Positions 1 through 9,230 of a stretch of DNA of 64,000 nt are shown piece by piece. The notes under the pieces are model-generated. The model was given only the letters and a program-made list of their open reading frames with translations. It was not told where the DNA came from and did not search any database. The translations under genes and the position numbers were made by a program. The DNA is from Hymenobacter sp. IS2118. GTDB taxonomy: Bacteria; Bacteroidota; Bacteroidia; Cytophagales; Hymenobacteraceae. Within the stretch, counting starts at the first letter, position 1. Each line of letters opens with the position of its first letter. The stretch lies in assembly GCF_000715495.1 (NCBI RefSeq), contig NZ_JNLX01000183.1, forward strand, positions 1-64,000, given 5' to 3'.

Positions 1-1201
1 CACTCTACCCTACTAAACTTTAGGGCATAAAAACGGGGCAGTCCGACCTTTGGGGTTCCTACACACCATTGTCCGTCCTGCCCCGTGAAGCCAAGCCTCA
101 TTGCCAAAATTACGACGCTTTTGCGTCGCGTCCAGCTAGTGCCCCATCTGTCCCGGCAAAAGTTTGTCAGCCAGTTTGTTATCGCCCTGCTCAAAAGCCG
201 CAACGTCCAATTTTGCGAGGTAGCCCAGCACCTGAATGACGCGGTGAAAATCGCTTCGAATGAAACCCGCATTCAGGACTTTTTTCGGCAGGTGGACCTG
301 AATTATCTGGTGCTGGCCCACCTGCTGCTGCGCTTGCTGCCCGCCACGGGCAAACTGCGCCTGTGCCTGGACCGCACCGAATGGGACTTCGGCCGCTGCC
401 AGGTCAATATCCTGCTCGTGACCGTAGGCCGAGGCGACTTTCAACTGCCGCTCTATTGGGAACTGCTCGACAACCGCAGCGGGAACTCCAGTGCGGCCGA
501 CCGTATTGCCCTGCTCAAAATCTGCGTACAGGTGCTGGGCCGCGACCGCATCGGGCTGGTGGTGGGGGACCGGGAGTTTGTGGGCCATGTCTGGCTTAAC
601 TGGCTACGGAAGAATAAATTGCCTTTTGTAATGCGCCTGCCCAAGCACCACCAAATCACCTTTGCTAGTGGCCGACGGCAGGCCGTCACGGCCCTGGGCC
701 TTGCCGTAGGGCAGCAGCGGCATTTTCTGCATTGCCAAGTGGCTGGGGTCTGGGGACAGGTCTGGGTCAAGCGGCTGGCCGACACGGAGTTTCTGTTTCT
801 CTTCGCCGCGCCCGGCTTGCGCAACCTGGGCGGCCTCTACGCCAGCCGCTGGACGATTGAGCAGTGCTTTCAGAACCTGAAAGGACGCGGCTTTAACCTG
901 GAAGCCACCCACTTATGCTGCCACCAGAAGCTGCGCAAGCTCGTGGCTCTGGTCAGCCTGGCCTACGCGCTATGTCTGGGCGTGGGCACGATGGCCCACG
1001 GCAAAATCAAGGCCATTCCACGCAAAAATCACGGCTGCCGGGCCACAAGCCTGAGCCGCTACGGACTGAATCTGTTGCGCCAGCTCACGCGGCCCCACGC
1101 CCAGCCACAAGAGCCGGTGGCCCGTAAAATCATGGCCCTGCTAGACTGGTTTATTCGGCAACTTACTTATTATCAAATCCCTAAAATAGTAGGGTAGAGT
1201 G
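1..1201 (+). mobile_element. IS4-family insertion sequence, apparently complete
   Basis: The element has terminal inverted repeats: both ends read CACTCTACCCTACTA inward, perfect for 15 bp, with further similarity into a TTTAGGG block. It holds a single transposase gene filling almost the whole length. The window starts exactly at the left terminus, so the left target duplication cannot be seen. It lies about 40 bp from the IS630-type element that follows. Confidence 0.9.
85..1197 (+). CDS. IS4-family DDE transposase
   Basis: This 370-residue transposase cuts and joins the ends of the surrounding element. The catalytic triad is visible: Asp in LDRTEW (about residue 96), Asp in VVGDREFVG (about 161) and Glu in the perfect Y-(2)-R-(3)-E-(6)-K signature YASRWTIEQCFQNLK (about 252-266), which is diagnostic of the IS4 superfamily. 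The length is normal for the family. The start is GTG, and the stop lies 4 bp from the right end of the element inside the inverted repeat. No internal stop or frameshift is seen, so the protein is probably functional. Confidence 0.92.
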   Translation: MKPSLIAKITTLLRRVQLVPHLSRQKFVSQFVIALLKSRNVQFCEVAQHLNDAVKIASNETRIQDFFRQVDLNYLVLAHLLLRLLPATGKLRLCLDRTEWDFGRCQVNILLVTVGRGDFQLPLYWELLDNRSGNSSAADRIALLKICVQVLGRDRIGLVVGDREFVGHVWLNWLRKNKLPFVMRLPKHHQITFASGRRQAVTALGLAVGQQRHFLHCQVAGVWGQVWVKRLADTEFLFLFAAPGLRNLGGLYASRWTIEQCFQNLKGRGFNLEATHLCCHQKLRKLVALVSLAYALCLGVGTMAHGKIKAIPRKNHGCRATSLSRYGLNLLRQLTRPHAQPQEPVARKIMALLDWFIRQLTYYQIPKIVG

Positions 1202-1243
1202 GCAGTAAACATATAGCTGATTTCTTATTGTCCTCACGCCCTA

Positions 1244-2450
1244 GTGGTCTGACAACTTAATTCCGTTTGTAACAGTATCGCGTGGACACCATCTGTTTTT
1301 TGCTGATGCCCCGCCTCGCCAAACCCGTCAACCTACCACCTGCCGATGCCGCCCAATTGCAGGCGATTGTCAAAAAAGGCACCCACAAGAGCCGCAAAAT
1401 CGCCCGCGCCCGTGCCCTACTGGCCATGAGCAGCGGCAAAGGGGCGGCCGTCGTGCAGGCCGAAGTGGGCATTTCCACCACCCAGTACTACCGCCTCAAG
1501 GGCCGCTACCTGGCCGGGGGGCTGGCTCAGGCGCTGGAAGAGCGCCCGCGCAGCGGGCAACCGCCGAAGGTGACGCCCGCCCTGGAAGCGCGTATCACCA
1601 GCCTGGCATGCAGCGACTTGCCAATCGGCGCGGCCCGTTGGACGCTCTCGCTACTCAACGAAACACTCGTCTCGCTCGACTACGGACCGGCCGTTTCCAA
1701 GGAAACGATTCGTCAGGTGTTAAAAAAAGCCAGCTCAAGCCCTGGCTAAAAGAAATGTGGTGCATCGGCACCATCACGGGCGAGTAGCTGGCCAACCTGG
1801 AAGACGTGCTCGACGTCTACAGCGCCCCGGCCGCAGCGGGCGTGGTGCGCCTGTGTTTCGACGAGCGGCCCTGCCAACTGCTCGACCACGTGCTCACGCC
1901 GCTGCCGCCCAAGCCCAGGGCGACCCAAAAAGAACACCAGGAGTACGTGCGAAAGGGCGTCTGCAACGTGCTGCTGGCCTATAATCTCGATACGGGCCAG
2001 CGCCACGTGCAGGTGACGACGACCAAAAACAAGGGCGATTACGCCCGTTTTATGGACTGGCTCGTGCAAACCCACTACCCCGAGGCGGCGAAAATCCAGC
2101 TCGTGCAAGACAACTACAGCACCCACACCTACGGGGCCTTTTACGAACACCTGCCCCTCTAAACGGCCCGCCACCTGCGCCACACCCTCGAATTCCACTA
2201 CACGCCCAAGCACGGCTCCTGGCTCAACATGGCCGAAATCGAATTTGCCGCCCTTTCCCGCCAGTGCCTGGACCAGCGTATCGGCACCCAGCAACGACTC
2301 GAACAAGAGGCCCTGGCCTGGCAAGCCAAGCGCAACGCCGCCGCCACCAAAGACAATTGGTCCTTCACCACCGAAAAGGCCCGCGTTAAGTTAAAAAACA
2401 GATACGCTGAATTAACCAAAGTAAGTGACGAAATTAAACTGTAAGACCAC
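1244..2450 (+). mobile_element. IS630-family insertion sequence, degenerate
   Basis: The ends read GTGGTCTGACAACTTAATT (left) and GTGGTCTTACAGTTTAATT (right, inverted), an imperfect inverted repeat. TA dinucleotides flank both sides (1242-1243 and 2451-2452), as expected for IS630/Tc1-type insertion with TA duplication. The element encloses a broken two-frame transposase gene. It may still be mobilisable by a related transposase in trans, which is inference. Confidence 0.85.
1306..2444 (+). pseudogene. IS630-family transposase, two frames with two in-frame stops
   Basis: The N-terminal part (ATG at 1306, stop at 1749) is a helix-turn-helix region, including KSRKIARARALLAM and STTQYYRLKGRY. 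The catalytic part continues in the -1 frame: LKPWLKEMWCIG, CFDE (first Asp), VQDNYSTH (second Asp) and HYTPKHGSWLNMAEIEF (Glu). The frames meet at a run of seven A residues (1722-1728, codons tta aaa aaa), a classic -1 slippery heptamer; slipping there restores the family sequence LKKSQLKPWL. The downstream frame also carries TAG at 1785 and TAA at 2160. The frameshift may have been programmed originally, but the two stops make the present copy a pseudogene. Confidence 0.85.
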
Positions 2451-2621
2451 TAGTCTATGTAAGTTATAACCAAGCTTCTGTTTCAACCTAAATAGGCAGG
2501 CTGTGTAGAAAAGCTACTTGGCAACTAAAAAAAGGTCATTTAAGTACAAAAATAAATGGCAAAACGATAGCAAAATGTCTGAGGACAGTAGATCAGGTCT
2601 TTTTTTTGGTGGGTCCAAAAT

Positions 2622-2660
2622 CAAAAAAGGCCTGTCTAGGCTAAATAACAGACCTTTTGA
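2622..2660 (-). terminator. Intrinsic terminator for the secreted-protein gene at 2675
   Basis: On the minus strand, AAAAGGTCTGT pairs with ACAGGCCTTTT across a 12-nt loop and runs into TTTTTTGATTTT. It lies 15 bp past the stop codon of the minus-strand gene. Confidence 0.7.
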
Positions 2661-2674
2661 AATAGGAGAGGAGC

Positions 2675-3166
2675 CTATTTGTGGCCCTTGCCCTTCTGCT
2701 TATGGCCATGCGTGCCGTAGTTTTTGCGGTCACGGTACTGATAATAGCCGGTATTTGCGGGTACCACTACGTAGCCTTTTTTATATCCCTTCTTAGCTTG
2801 GCCGGGAGGCTTGCCGTGCGGGTGGCCGTCGTGCTTGGGATATTTCACTTTATATTCCTGGTAGCGCACCCAGGGCTGCGCGCCCACGTAATCGACCACC
2901 ACCGGATGGAAATTGGCCGTGTTGTAGCCAGTGAGGGTGGTGGTACGAATCCACCGGCCATTGCGCGACACCACGTACTGGCGGGCCGGCACGTCGTAGA
3001 AGCCGTTGGTTTCGGGGATGTAATAATACTGCGCGCCCTGGGGCACGGCCGGTCCCCAGCTGGGCGGATTCACATTGATGATGACCTGGGCGTGGGCGGC
3101 CGGCGTGGCTGCCAGGGCAAATAGGCCCAGCAGGGCAATGCGCAGCGGCTGAAGGAGGAATTTCAT
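2675..3166 (-). CDS. Secreted protein of unknown function with a Lys/Gly/His-rich tail
   Basis: A 163-residue protein. The chosen ATG at 3166 begins a clear signal peptide (MKFLLQPLRIALLGLFALAA, cleavage probably after AHA). The open frame continues 50 codons upstream, but that stretch does not look like a protein. The mature part has an aromatic-rich region (QYYYIPETNGFYDVPARQYV, WIRTTTLTGYNTANFHP) followed by a basic, low-complexity tail rich in K, G, H and Y. I do not recognise a named domain. The protein is probably periplasmic or outer-surface. The gene is transcribed alone, divergently from uvrA, with its own terminator. Confidence 0.75.
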   Translation of the reverse strand: MKFLLQPLRIALLGLFALAATPAAHAQVIINVNPPSWGPAVPQGAQYYYIPETNGFYDVPARQYVVSRNGRWIRTTTLTGYNTANFHPVVVDYVGAQPWVRYQEYKVKYPKHDGHPHGKPPGQAKKGYKKGYVVVPANTGYYQYRDRKNYGTHGHKQKGKGHK

Positions 3167-3423
3167 GGGATTGGGTTGAGCGAAACGTGATGTACGGCGA
3201 CGCTTGGCAACTACGGTGCCAACTAGCTTGCAACGGGTACGCAACAACTGTTGGGGTAGTTTGGGGATAACATTTTCTATTGGGGGCACAAACTGCCGTC
3301 CGTCGCTGTTGCACACCGATGCCCCGCTCCGCCCGCCTAACTATGGCGGGCCAATAAGTTGTTCTCATTAGCCTTCGGGCTCCCTATTTCGTACCTTCGC
3401 GCACTTATTCGCTGCGTTTCTGA

Positions 3424-6400
3424 ATGGCCAAAAAATCCACTGCTACCCCGGTTGCCTCAGCCCCTAAAGCGAAGGCCGCTGCTCTCAAAGCGCCCACTAA
3501 AAAGGTCGCCACCCAAGCCGCTGAAACCGCTGCCACCGTGCGCGACATGACCGAGCTGCCCGCTGCCGGCCCCACCACGGCCCACACGCACGGTCAACTC
3601 AACGGCCATAGCCCCGCCTCCCAGCACCTCGAAGCCCCGTTCATCGAGGTGTACGGTGCCCGCGAGCACAACCTGAAAAACGTGTCGGTGAAAATTCCGC
3701 GCAACCGGTTGGTGGTGTTCACGGGCATTTCGGGCTCGGGTAAGTCGAGCCTGGCCTTCGATACCATTTATGCTGAGGGGCAGCGGCGGTATATGGAGAC
3801 GTTTTCGGCCTACGCCCGCTCGTTTATGGGCGGACTGGAGCGGCCCGACGTGGACAAGATTGAGGGCCTGTCGCCGGTCATCAGCATCGAGCAGAAAACC
3901 ACCTCGCGCAACCCGCGCTCCACGGTGGGCACCATCACCGAGATATACGACTTCCTGCGCCTGCTGTATGCGCGTACCGCTGAAGCCTTCAGCTACGCCA
4001 CGGGCAAGAAGATGATTCGGCAGAGCGACGACCAGATTATCAACTACATCCTGCGCTACTTCGATGGCAAGAAGCTGGTGGTGCTGGCGCCCGTGGTGAA
4101 GGGCCGCAAGGGCCATTACCGCGAAGATTTCCAGAAGATTGCCAAGCTGGGCTTCACCAAGGTGCGGGTGGATGGCGAAATCCTCGACATCACGCCCAAG
4201 ATGCAGGTAGACCGCTACAAGATTCACGACATCGAAATCGTAATTGACCGGCTGCTGGTGAAGGAAGAGGACCGGTTCCGCCTCAGCGGCTCGGTGCAGA
4301 ATGCGCTGGTGCACGGCAAGGGGACCATGCTGGTGCTCGACCCCGACGCAAAAGGTGAAAAAGACAAGCCGCAGTTCTTCTCGCGCTTTCTGATGGACCC
4401 CACCACCGGCATCGCCTACGACGACCCGGCGCCTAATACGTTCAGCTTCAACTCACCCTACGGCGCCTGCCCCACCTGCAACGGCCTGGGCGAGGTGCAG
4501 GAAATCACGGAAGACAGCGTGATGCCCGACCGCAAGCTGAGCATTAGCCGGGGCGGCATTGCGCCGCTGGGCGAGTACCGCGACATCTGGATTTTCCAGC
4601 AGCTGCAGCTCATTCTCAAAAAGCAGAAAGCCACGCTGAACACGCCGCTGGAAAAGCTGCCCGAGGATGTGCTCAAGCGCCTGCTCCACGGCATCACGGA
4701 GGACGAGGCCGACGACAGCAAATCCCAGTACACGGAGGCCTTTGAGGGTATTATCCCCTTCCTGCGCCGGCAGATGGACTCCGAATCGGACAATATCCGC
4801 GAGTGGATTGCGCAATACGCGCAGGCCCAGACCTGCCCCGAGTGCAGCGGCTACCGCCTTAAAAAGGAGAGTCTGCACTTCAAAATGGATGGCAAGAACA
4901 TCGGCGAGTTGTCGGTAATGGATTTGAACGACTTGGCCGGCTGGTTCGAGGGCCTGGAGAGCCGCCTGACCGACCGCCAGAACGTCATTGCTCGCGAGCT
5001 GCTGAAGGAAATCCGCAAGCGCATTGGCTTTTTGCTGGAAGTGGGCCTCGACTACCTGAACCTGCACCGCCCGGTGCGCACGCTGAGCGGCGGCGAAAGC
5101 CAGCGCATCCGCCTCGCCACCCAGATTGGCACCCAGCTCGTGGGCGTGCTCTACATCATGGACGAGCCCAGCATTGGCCTGCACCAGCGCGACAACGAGC
5201 GGCTGATTAAAGCCCTGCAGCACCTGCGCGACATCGGCAACTCGGTGATTGTGGTGGAGCACGACAAGGACATGATTCTGCATGCCGACCACGTGCTGGA
5301 CATTGGCCCCGGCGCGGGCATTCACGGCGGCCAGATTGTGGCCTCCGGCACCCCGCAGGAAATTTTGAATTCCGGCTCGCTCACCTCGCAGTACCTCAGC
5401 GGGCAGAAGCACATTGAGATGCGCAAGAAGAAGCGCAAGGGCGAAGGCGCGGAGCTGGTGCTGAAGGGCGCCAAGGGCAACAACCTAAAAAACGTGACCC
5501 TAAAAGTGCCCTTGGGTAAGCTGGTGGCTGTGACTGGCGTATCGGGCTCGGGCAAAAGCACGCTCATTCACGACACGTTGTATCCTATTCTTAACCAGTA
5601 TTTTTTCAATGCCAAGCGTGAGCCGTTGGCCTACAGCAGCATTGAGGGCTTGGATTTGGTGGATAAGGTGATTGAGGTGGACCAGTCGCCCATTGGCCGC
5701 ACGCCGCGCTCAAATCCGGCTACCTACACGGGCGTATTCACTGAAATCCGCCAGTTGTTTGGCGAGATGGCCGAGGCCAAAATCCGCGGCTACGGTCCCG
5801 GCCGTTTCTCCTTCAACGTGAAGGGCGGGCGCTGCGAAACCTGCGAGGGCGCGGGCATCCGCACCATCGAAATGAACTTCCTGCCCGATGTGCACGTGCC
5901 CTGCGAAACCTGCAAGGGCCGCCGCTACAACCGCGAAACTTTGGAAGTGCGCTTCAAAGGCAAGTCCATTACCGATATTCTCGACATGACCGTGGAGAAA
6001 GCCGTGGAGTTTTTCGAATACCAGCCCCGCATTCTGCGCAAAATAAAGACGCTGAACGATGTAGGCCTGGGCTACCTCACCTTGGGCCAGCAGGCTACCA
6101 CGCTTTCGGGTGGCGAAGCCCAGCGCGTGAAGCTCGCCACCGAGCTCAGCAAAAAGGACACTGGCAAGACGTTTTACATCCTCGACGAGCCCACCACTGG
6201 CCTGCACTTCGAGGATATCAACCACCTCGCCGATGTACTCCAGAAGCTGGCCGACAAGGGCAACACCGTCCTCATCATCGAGCACAACCTCGACCTGATT
6301 AAGGTGGCCGACCACGTCATCGACATCGGTCCCGAAGGCGGCGCGGCCGGCGGCATGATAGTGGCCCAGGGCACCCCCGAGCAGGTGGCCAAGTCCGACA

Positions 6401-6462
6401 AAGGTCACACCGCCCGTTTTTTGGCTGAAGAATTAAAGGTCAGTAAGTACGCGGAGGTATAG
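3424..6462 (+). CDS. uvrA: Excinuclease ABC subunit UvrA
   Basis: This is the damage-recognition ATPase of nucleotide excision repair, acting with UvrB and UvrC in the cytoplasm. Visible parts: Walker A GISGSGKS (101-108); ABC signature LSGGESQRI (about 555); second Walker A GVSGSGKST (about 705); second signature LSGGEAQRV (about 895); zinc module CETC-x19-CETC (804-830); CPEC at 471-474. The first zinc module keeps only its second half (CPTC, 349-352); the segment before it (MDPTTGIAYDDPAPN) has no cysteines. At 1012 residues it is longer than the roughly 940 of E. coli, because of an Ala/Lys-rich extension of about 70 residues before the conserved start IEVYGAREHNLKN. Confidence 0.97.
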   Translation: MAKKSTATPVASAPKAKAAALKAPTKKVATQAAETAATVRDMTELPAAGPTTAHTHGQLNGHSPASQHLEAPFIEVYGAREHNLKNVSVKIPRNRLVVFTGISGSGKSSLAFDTIYAEGQRRYMETFSAYARSFMGGLERPDVDKIEGLSPVISIEQKTTSRNPRSTVGTITEIYDFLRLLYARTAEAFSYATGKKMIRQSDDQIINYILRYFDGKKLVVLAPVVKGRKGHYREDFQKIAKLGFTKVRVDGEILDITPKMQVDRYKIHDIEIVIDRLLVKEEDRFRLSGSVQNALVHGKGTMLVLDPDAKGEKDKPQFFSRFLMDPTTGIAYDDPAPNTFSFNSPYGACPTCNGLGEVQEITEDSVMPDRKLSISRGGIAPLGEYRDIWIFQQLQLILKKQKATLNTPLEKLPEDVLKRLLHGITEDEADDSKSQYTEAFEGIIPFLRRQMDSESDNIREWIAQYAQAQTCPECSGYRLKKESLHFKMDGKNIGELSVMDLNDLAGWFEGLESRLTDRQNVIARELLKEIRKRIGFLLEVGLDYLNLHRPVRTLSGGESQRIRLATQIGTQLVGVLYIMDEPSIGLHQRDNERLIKALQHLRDIGNSVIVVEHDKDMILHADHVLDIGPGAGIHGGQIVASGTPQEILNSGSLTSQYLSGQKHIEMRKKKRKGEGAELVLKGAKGNNLKNVTLKVPLGKLVAVTGVSGSGKSTLIHDTLYPILNQYFFNAKREPLAYSSIEGLDLVDKVIEVDQSPIGRTPRSNPATYTGVFTEIRQLFGEMAEAKIRGYGPGRFSFNVKGGRCETCEGAGIRTIEMNFLPDVHVPCETCKGRRYNRETLEVRFKGKSITDILDMTVEKAVEFFEYQPRILRKIKTLNDVGLGYLTLGQQATTLSGGEAQRVKLATELSKKDTGKTFYILDEPTTGLHFEDINHLADVLQKLADKGNTVLIIEHNLDLIKVADHVIDIGPEGGAAGGMIVAQGTPEQVAKSDKGHTARFLAEELKVSKYAEV

Positions 6463-6475
6463 TAATCAGACTCAA

Positions 6476-6523
6476 AAAGGCCGTCATGCCGCGCGCAACG
6501 CAGCATGACGGCCTTCTGTTTTG
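6476..6523. terminator. Hairpin terminator between convergent genes
   Basis: AAGGCCGTCATGC and GCATGACGGCCTT form a perfect 13-bp stem with a 13-nt loop, followed by TCTGTTTTG. It sits 14 bp after the uvrA stop and before the end of the convergent lipoprotein gene, so it may serve both directions. The stem resembles the core of the dispersed palindromes near 60.8 kb. Confidence 0.7.
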
Positions 6524-6553
6524 CACGTTTTTACGTGCGCATTTAAAGCAGTG

Positions 6554-7165
6554 CTACGGCAGGTCTTCGATGACGTCGGCCACTTCTTCGGCCCCGGCCA
6601 ACTCTTCCTGCACGGGCGTATGGTACTTGGCCGCGAAGCCCCGGATGTCGCCATCGTACGCATCGTCCTTCATATCATCGAAAGCGTCCTCATCCTGGCT
6701 TTGCATTTTGACGATGAGTTCCATTACTTTTTTGTCGAGCTGCGAGCCGTTGGTAATGCTTACCTCATGGTAAGCGGCTTGTTCATCGCCGCCGAGGGCG
6801 GAGGGAATAGCCAGCTGCTTGGCGGCGGCCAGCGTGCGCAAAGCCCCGAGCAGCTCCAGCCGGTTTTGCACCAGGCGGGTGCCGTAGGCGCGCACGGTGG
6901 GGGTGGTGGCCCGGGCCTGCGCCAGCTTGCCCAGCTCCACGGCCAGCAGCGCGTTGCTGGTAGCTTTCACCAGGAAGTTCGCATCGGCTTCCTGTTTCTC
7001 GGTGACGTCGGCAGCACTGATTTTATCCCGGTTTTCCGCATTGGCCGCATCTACGGCGTCGTTGCCGCTACTCCCCGACGAACACCCTGATAGCGGTGGC
7101 AACGCCACGACAAGGCAAAAAAATATTCGGCGCACAGTGGCTGATGGCAGCAGGGGAAGGGACAT
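6554..7165 (-). CDS. DUF4142-type predicted outer-membrane lipoprotein
   Basis: A 203-residue protein starting at the ATG at 7165, which places a lipoprotein signal (LPPLSGC, Cys28) at a normal distance. The body has the DUF4142 pattern: ADANFLVKATSNALLAVELG, then ARATTPTVRAYGTRLV, a helical ferritin-like-looking domain of about 140 residues whose function is not established. The C-terminal part is acidic. A further in-frame start at 7204 would bury the signal peptide behind 13 extra residues, so it was not used. The gene stands alone and converges on uvrA. Confidence 0.8.
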   Translation of the reverse strand: MSLPLLPSATVRRIFFCLVVALPPLSGCSSGSSGNDAVDAANAENRDKISAADVTEKQEADANFLVKATSNALLAVELGKLAQARATTPTVRAYGTRLVQNRLELLGALRTLAAAKQLAIPSALGGDEQAAYHEVSITNGSQLDKKVMELIVKMQSQDEDAFDDMKDDAYDGDIRGFAAKYHTPVQEELAGAEEVADVIEDLP

Positions 7166-7338
7166 AATAAAGGAGCTGATGGAAGGCTTGCGGTATAGTT
7201 GCAACCCTATACGATGGCGTTGGAAGCGGGTTCCTGAGGAGCCGCACAGATATTTTTGGTTGGGGCTTTAAACCCACGCGGCTTCCCCGCTTCCAACCGA
7301 ACACAAACGTTATTTACTTCACCTTTTTTTCGTTCATT

Positions 7339-8196
7339 ATGCGTACCGTTTCTCTTCGCGCCCTCGCTTTTGCCTGCCTCGCCAGCGGGCTGTTGCTCAC
7401 CACCGGCTGCCAGCGCGACGCCGACCAGGTGGCCCCCGATGATGTTGTTTCGGCCGAAGACCACGGCAGCAGCGACGAAGAAACCGCGCTGAGCAGCGAC
7501 CTGCTCACGGCCGCCCAGCCCCAGGATGAAAGCGTAACCGGCAGCCCCGCCGTGGCCGGCGCCGCCGAAATGGGCCGCCTGTTCGGTACCTGTGCCACGC
7601 GCACTTACACCGCCGAAACCCGCACCCTGGTCATCGACTTCGGCCCCACCAATTGCCTGTGCCCCGACGGGCGCTACCGCCGCGGCAAAATTGTGGTTGT
7701 GTTCACTGGCCCAAACCTGCGTCGGCACTCCGGGGCCATCGTTACCCGCGTCGATTACTTCGTGAACGATAACCAGCACACCGCCACCCGCATTTTCACG
7801 GACCTGGGCAACGGTTCCTTTAGCCTGAATATACCCAGCGCGAGCATCATTCTGGCCAACGGCGGCGGCACTCATTCCTGGACGGCCCGGCGGGTGTTTA
7901 CCCGCACAGCCGGCTTCGGCACGCCCCAGTTGGCCGATGATGAGTACAGCATCACGGGCACGGCCAGCGGCACCAACCGCCGGGGCGTGGACTACACGGC
8001 CACCATCGGCCAGCCGCTCATCAAACGCTTCACTGCGGGCTGTTTCCGGCATTTCGTGTCGGGCACCGTCAAAATTGAAAATTCCAAGGACAATACCTTG
8101 CTGCTGAACTACGACCCAACGGGTGCCGGCGTGTGCGACAATATTGCCTCGGTTACCATCAACGGCAAGCGTACCCGCACCATCACGCTACGCTAA
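7339..8196 (+). CDS. Lipoprotein of unknown function
   Basis: A 285-residue protein with a lipoprotein signal peptide (MRTVSLRALAFACLASGLLL then TTGC, Cys24) and an acidic, low-complexity linker (about residues 26-70). The globular part contains TRTLVIDFGPTNCLCPDGRYR, GKIVVVF and two further cysteines near the C-terminus. This arrangement is familiar from uncharacterised Bacteroidota lipoproteins, but I cannot name a family. It is probably anchored in the outer membrane. It is followed by a strong hairpin terminator. Confidence 0.8.
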   Translation: MRTVSLRALAFACLASGLLLTTGCQRDADQVAPDDVVSAEDHGSSDEETALSSDLLTAAQPQDESVTGSPAVAGAAEMGRLFGTCATRTYTAETRTLVIDFGPTNCLCPDGRYRRGKIVVVFTGPNLRRHSGAIVTRVDYFVNDNQHTATRIFTDLGNGSFSLNIPSASIILANGGGTHSWTARRVFTRTAGFGTPQLADDEYSITGTASGTNRRGVDYTATIGQPLIKRFTAGCFRHFVSGTVKIENSKDNTLLLNYDPTGAGVCDNIASVTINGKRTRTITLR

Positions 8197-8230
8197 GTTT
8201 GCGGCGGCGGCGTAAAATATAATTGTCAGG

Positions 8231-8272
8231 TAAAAGCAATGCCCTCCCGATTTCGGGAGGGCATTGCTTTTA
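8231..8272. terminator. Strong symmetrical hairpin terminator
   Basis: A near-perfect palindrome, AAAAGCAATGCCCTCCCGA with its complement around a 2-nt loop, flanked by A and T runs. It can end both the lipoprotein gene (+) and the enoyl-CoA hydratase gene (-). Confidence 0.85.
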
Positions 8273-8296
8273 CCGGGGCTAAGCAGTTGTTCAAAA

Positions 8297-8368
8297 GTAA
8301 ATGCGCCGTGAATGGGCGCCCAATTAACAATCAGAATAAAAGCTTGCGGCTTGTAGCTTACCGCTTAA
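8297..8368 (-). repeat. Post-stop dispersed repeat, copy 1
   Basis: Read on the minus strand from the stop codon of the hydratase gene, this segment begins TTAAGCGGTAAGCTACAAGC, continues with AAGCTTTTATT and ends GCGCATTTAC. The same succession of blocks begins at the stop codon of the mscS gene (13756-13837). Both copies start exactly at the TAA. Confidence 0.6.
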
Positions 8369-9150
8369 GCGCCTTTAAAAACAGGTTTGCGCTTCTCGCT
8401 GAATGCCTTTACACCCTCAAAATAATCCTCGGTTTCTCCGGCGATTTGCTGGCAATGGGCTTCGTAATCCAGCATTTCGTCGAGCGTGGCCGCGCCGGCT
8501 TTGTTCAGCATTTGCTTAAGCAGGCCAATGGATTTGGTGGGCGCGGCGGCGTAGCGGGCGGCCAGCGCGTAGGTGGCCTCGTCCAGCTGTTCGGGAGCCA
8601 CCACCTGGTTCACCAGGCCGAGGCGCAAGGCTTCTTCGGCGGGTACTTTGGTGCCCAGGCTGCACAGCTCGAAGGCTTTGAGCGTGCCTACCAACCGGGG
8701 TAAAAACCACGAAGACCCCGAATCCGGCACCAGCCCGATGTTGATGAAAACTTCAATCAGCGAAGCATCGGTGCTGGCCACCAGGGCATCGCAAGCCAGC
8801 GCCAGGGAGCAGCCCGCTCCCGCCGCCACGCCGTTGATGCGGCCAATTATCGGCTTGGGCAGCGCCCGCATGGCCCGAATAATGGGATTGTAGCGTTTGT
8901 GCAGGGAGTCGTAGAACGAGCGTTTCTCCGCGCCTTGAGCGGCCTTCAAATCCTGGCCGGAGCAAAAGGCCCGGCCCGCGCCGGTGAGCACGACCGCGCG
9001 CACGGCGGCATCGCGGGCCACCTGCTTCAGGGCGTCCTGCAGCTCGTAGCTCAGCGGGTCGTTGAAGGCGTTGAAAACATCCGGACGGTTCAGGGTAATG
9101 GTGGCCACGCCATCGGGGCGCACGTCGTAAAGCAGGCTGGTATATTCCAT
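8365..9150 (-). CDS. Enoyl-CoA hydratase/isomerase family protein (PaaG-like)
   Basis: A 261-residue crotonase-fold enzyme acting on a CoA thioester in the cytoplasm. Visible features are TLNRPDVFNAFN near the N-terminus; the oxyanion-hole segments TGAGRAFCSGQDLK and INGVAAGAGCSLALACD; and IGLVPDSGSSWFLPRLVG, whose Asp in PDSG matches the PaaG (ring-opening oxepin isomerase) type better than classical hydratases with two Glu. The exact substrate is uncertain and no other paa genes are nearby. The ATG at 9150 gives the usual family start MEYTSLLYDV; an in-frame start 6 codons upstream is possible. Confidence 0.85.
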   Translation of the reverse strand: MEYTSLLYDVRPDGVATITLNRPDVFNAFNDPLSYELQDALKQVARDAAVRAVVLTGAGRAFCSGQDLKAAQGAEKRSFYDSLHKRYNPIIRAMRALPKPIIGRINGVAAGAGCSLALACDALVASTDASLIEVFINIGLVPDSGSSWFLPRLVGTLKAFELCSLGTKVPAEEALRLGLVNQVVAPEQLDEATYALAARYAAAPTKSIGLLKQMLNKAGAATLDEMLDYEAHCQQIAGETEDYFEGVKAFSEKRKPVFKGA

Positions 9151-9230
9151 TGAGTAGGGGAGTAGCACACGCCTGGGCTTGTGCAGGGCGGAAGATTGAA
9201 CTGCAAAGAACGCACAAGCTCAAATATGTG

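Noticed and set aside
2518..2796. Small basic plus-strand ORF after the IS630 element
   Set aside because: It runs through the terminator and into the antisense of the secreted-protein gene; no homology-like pattern.
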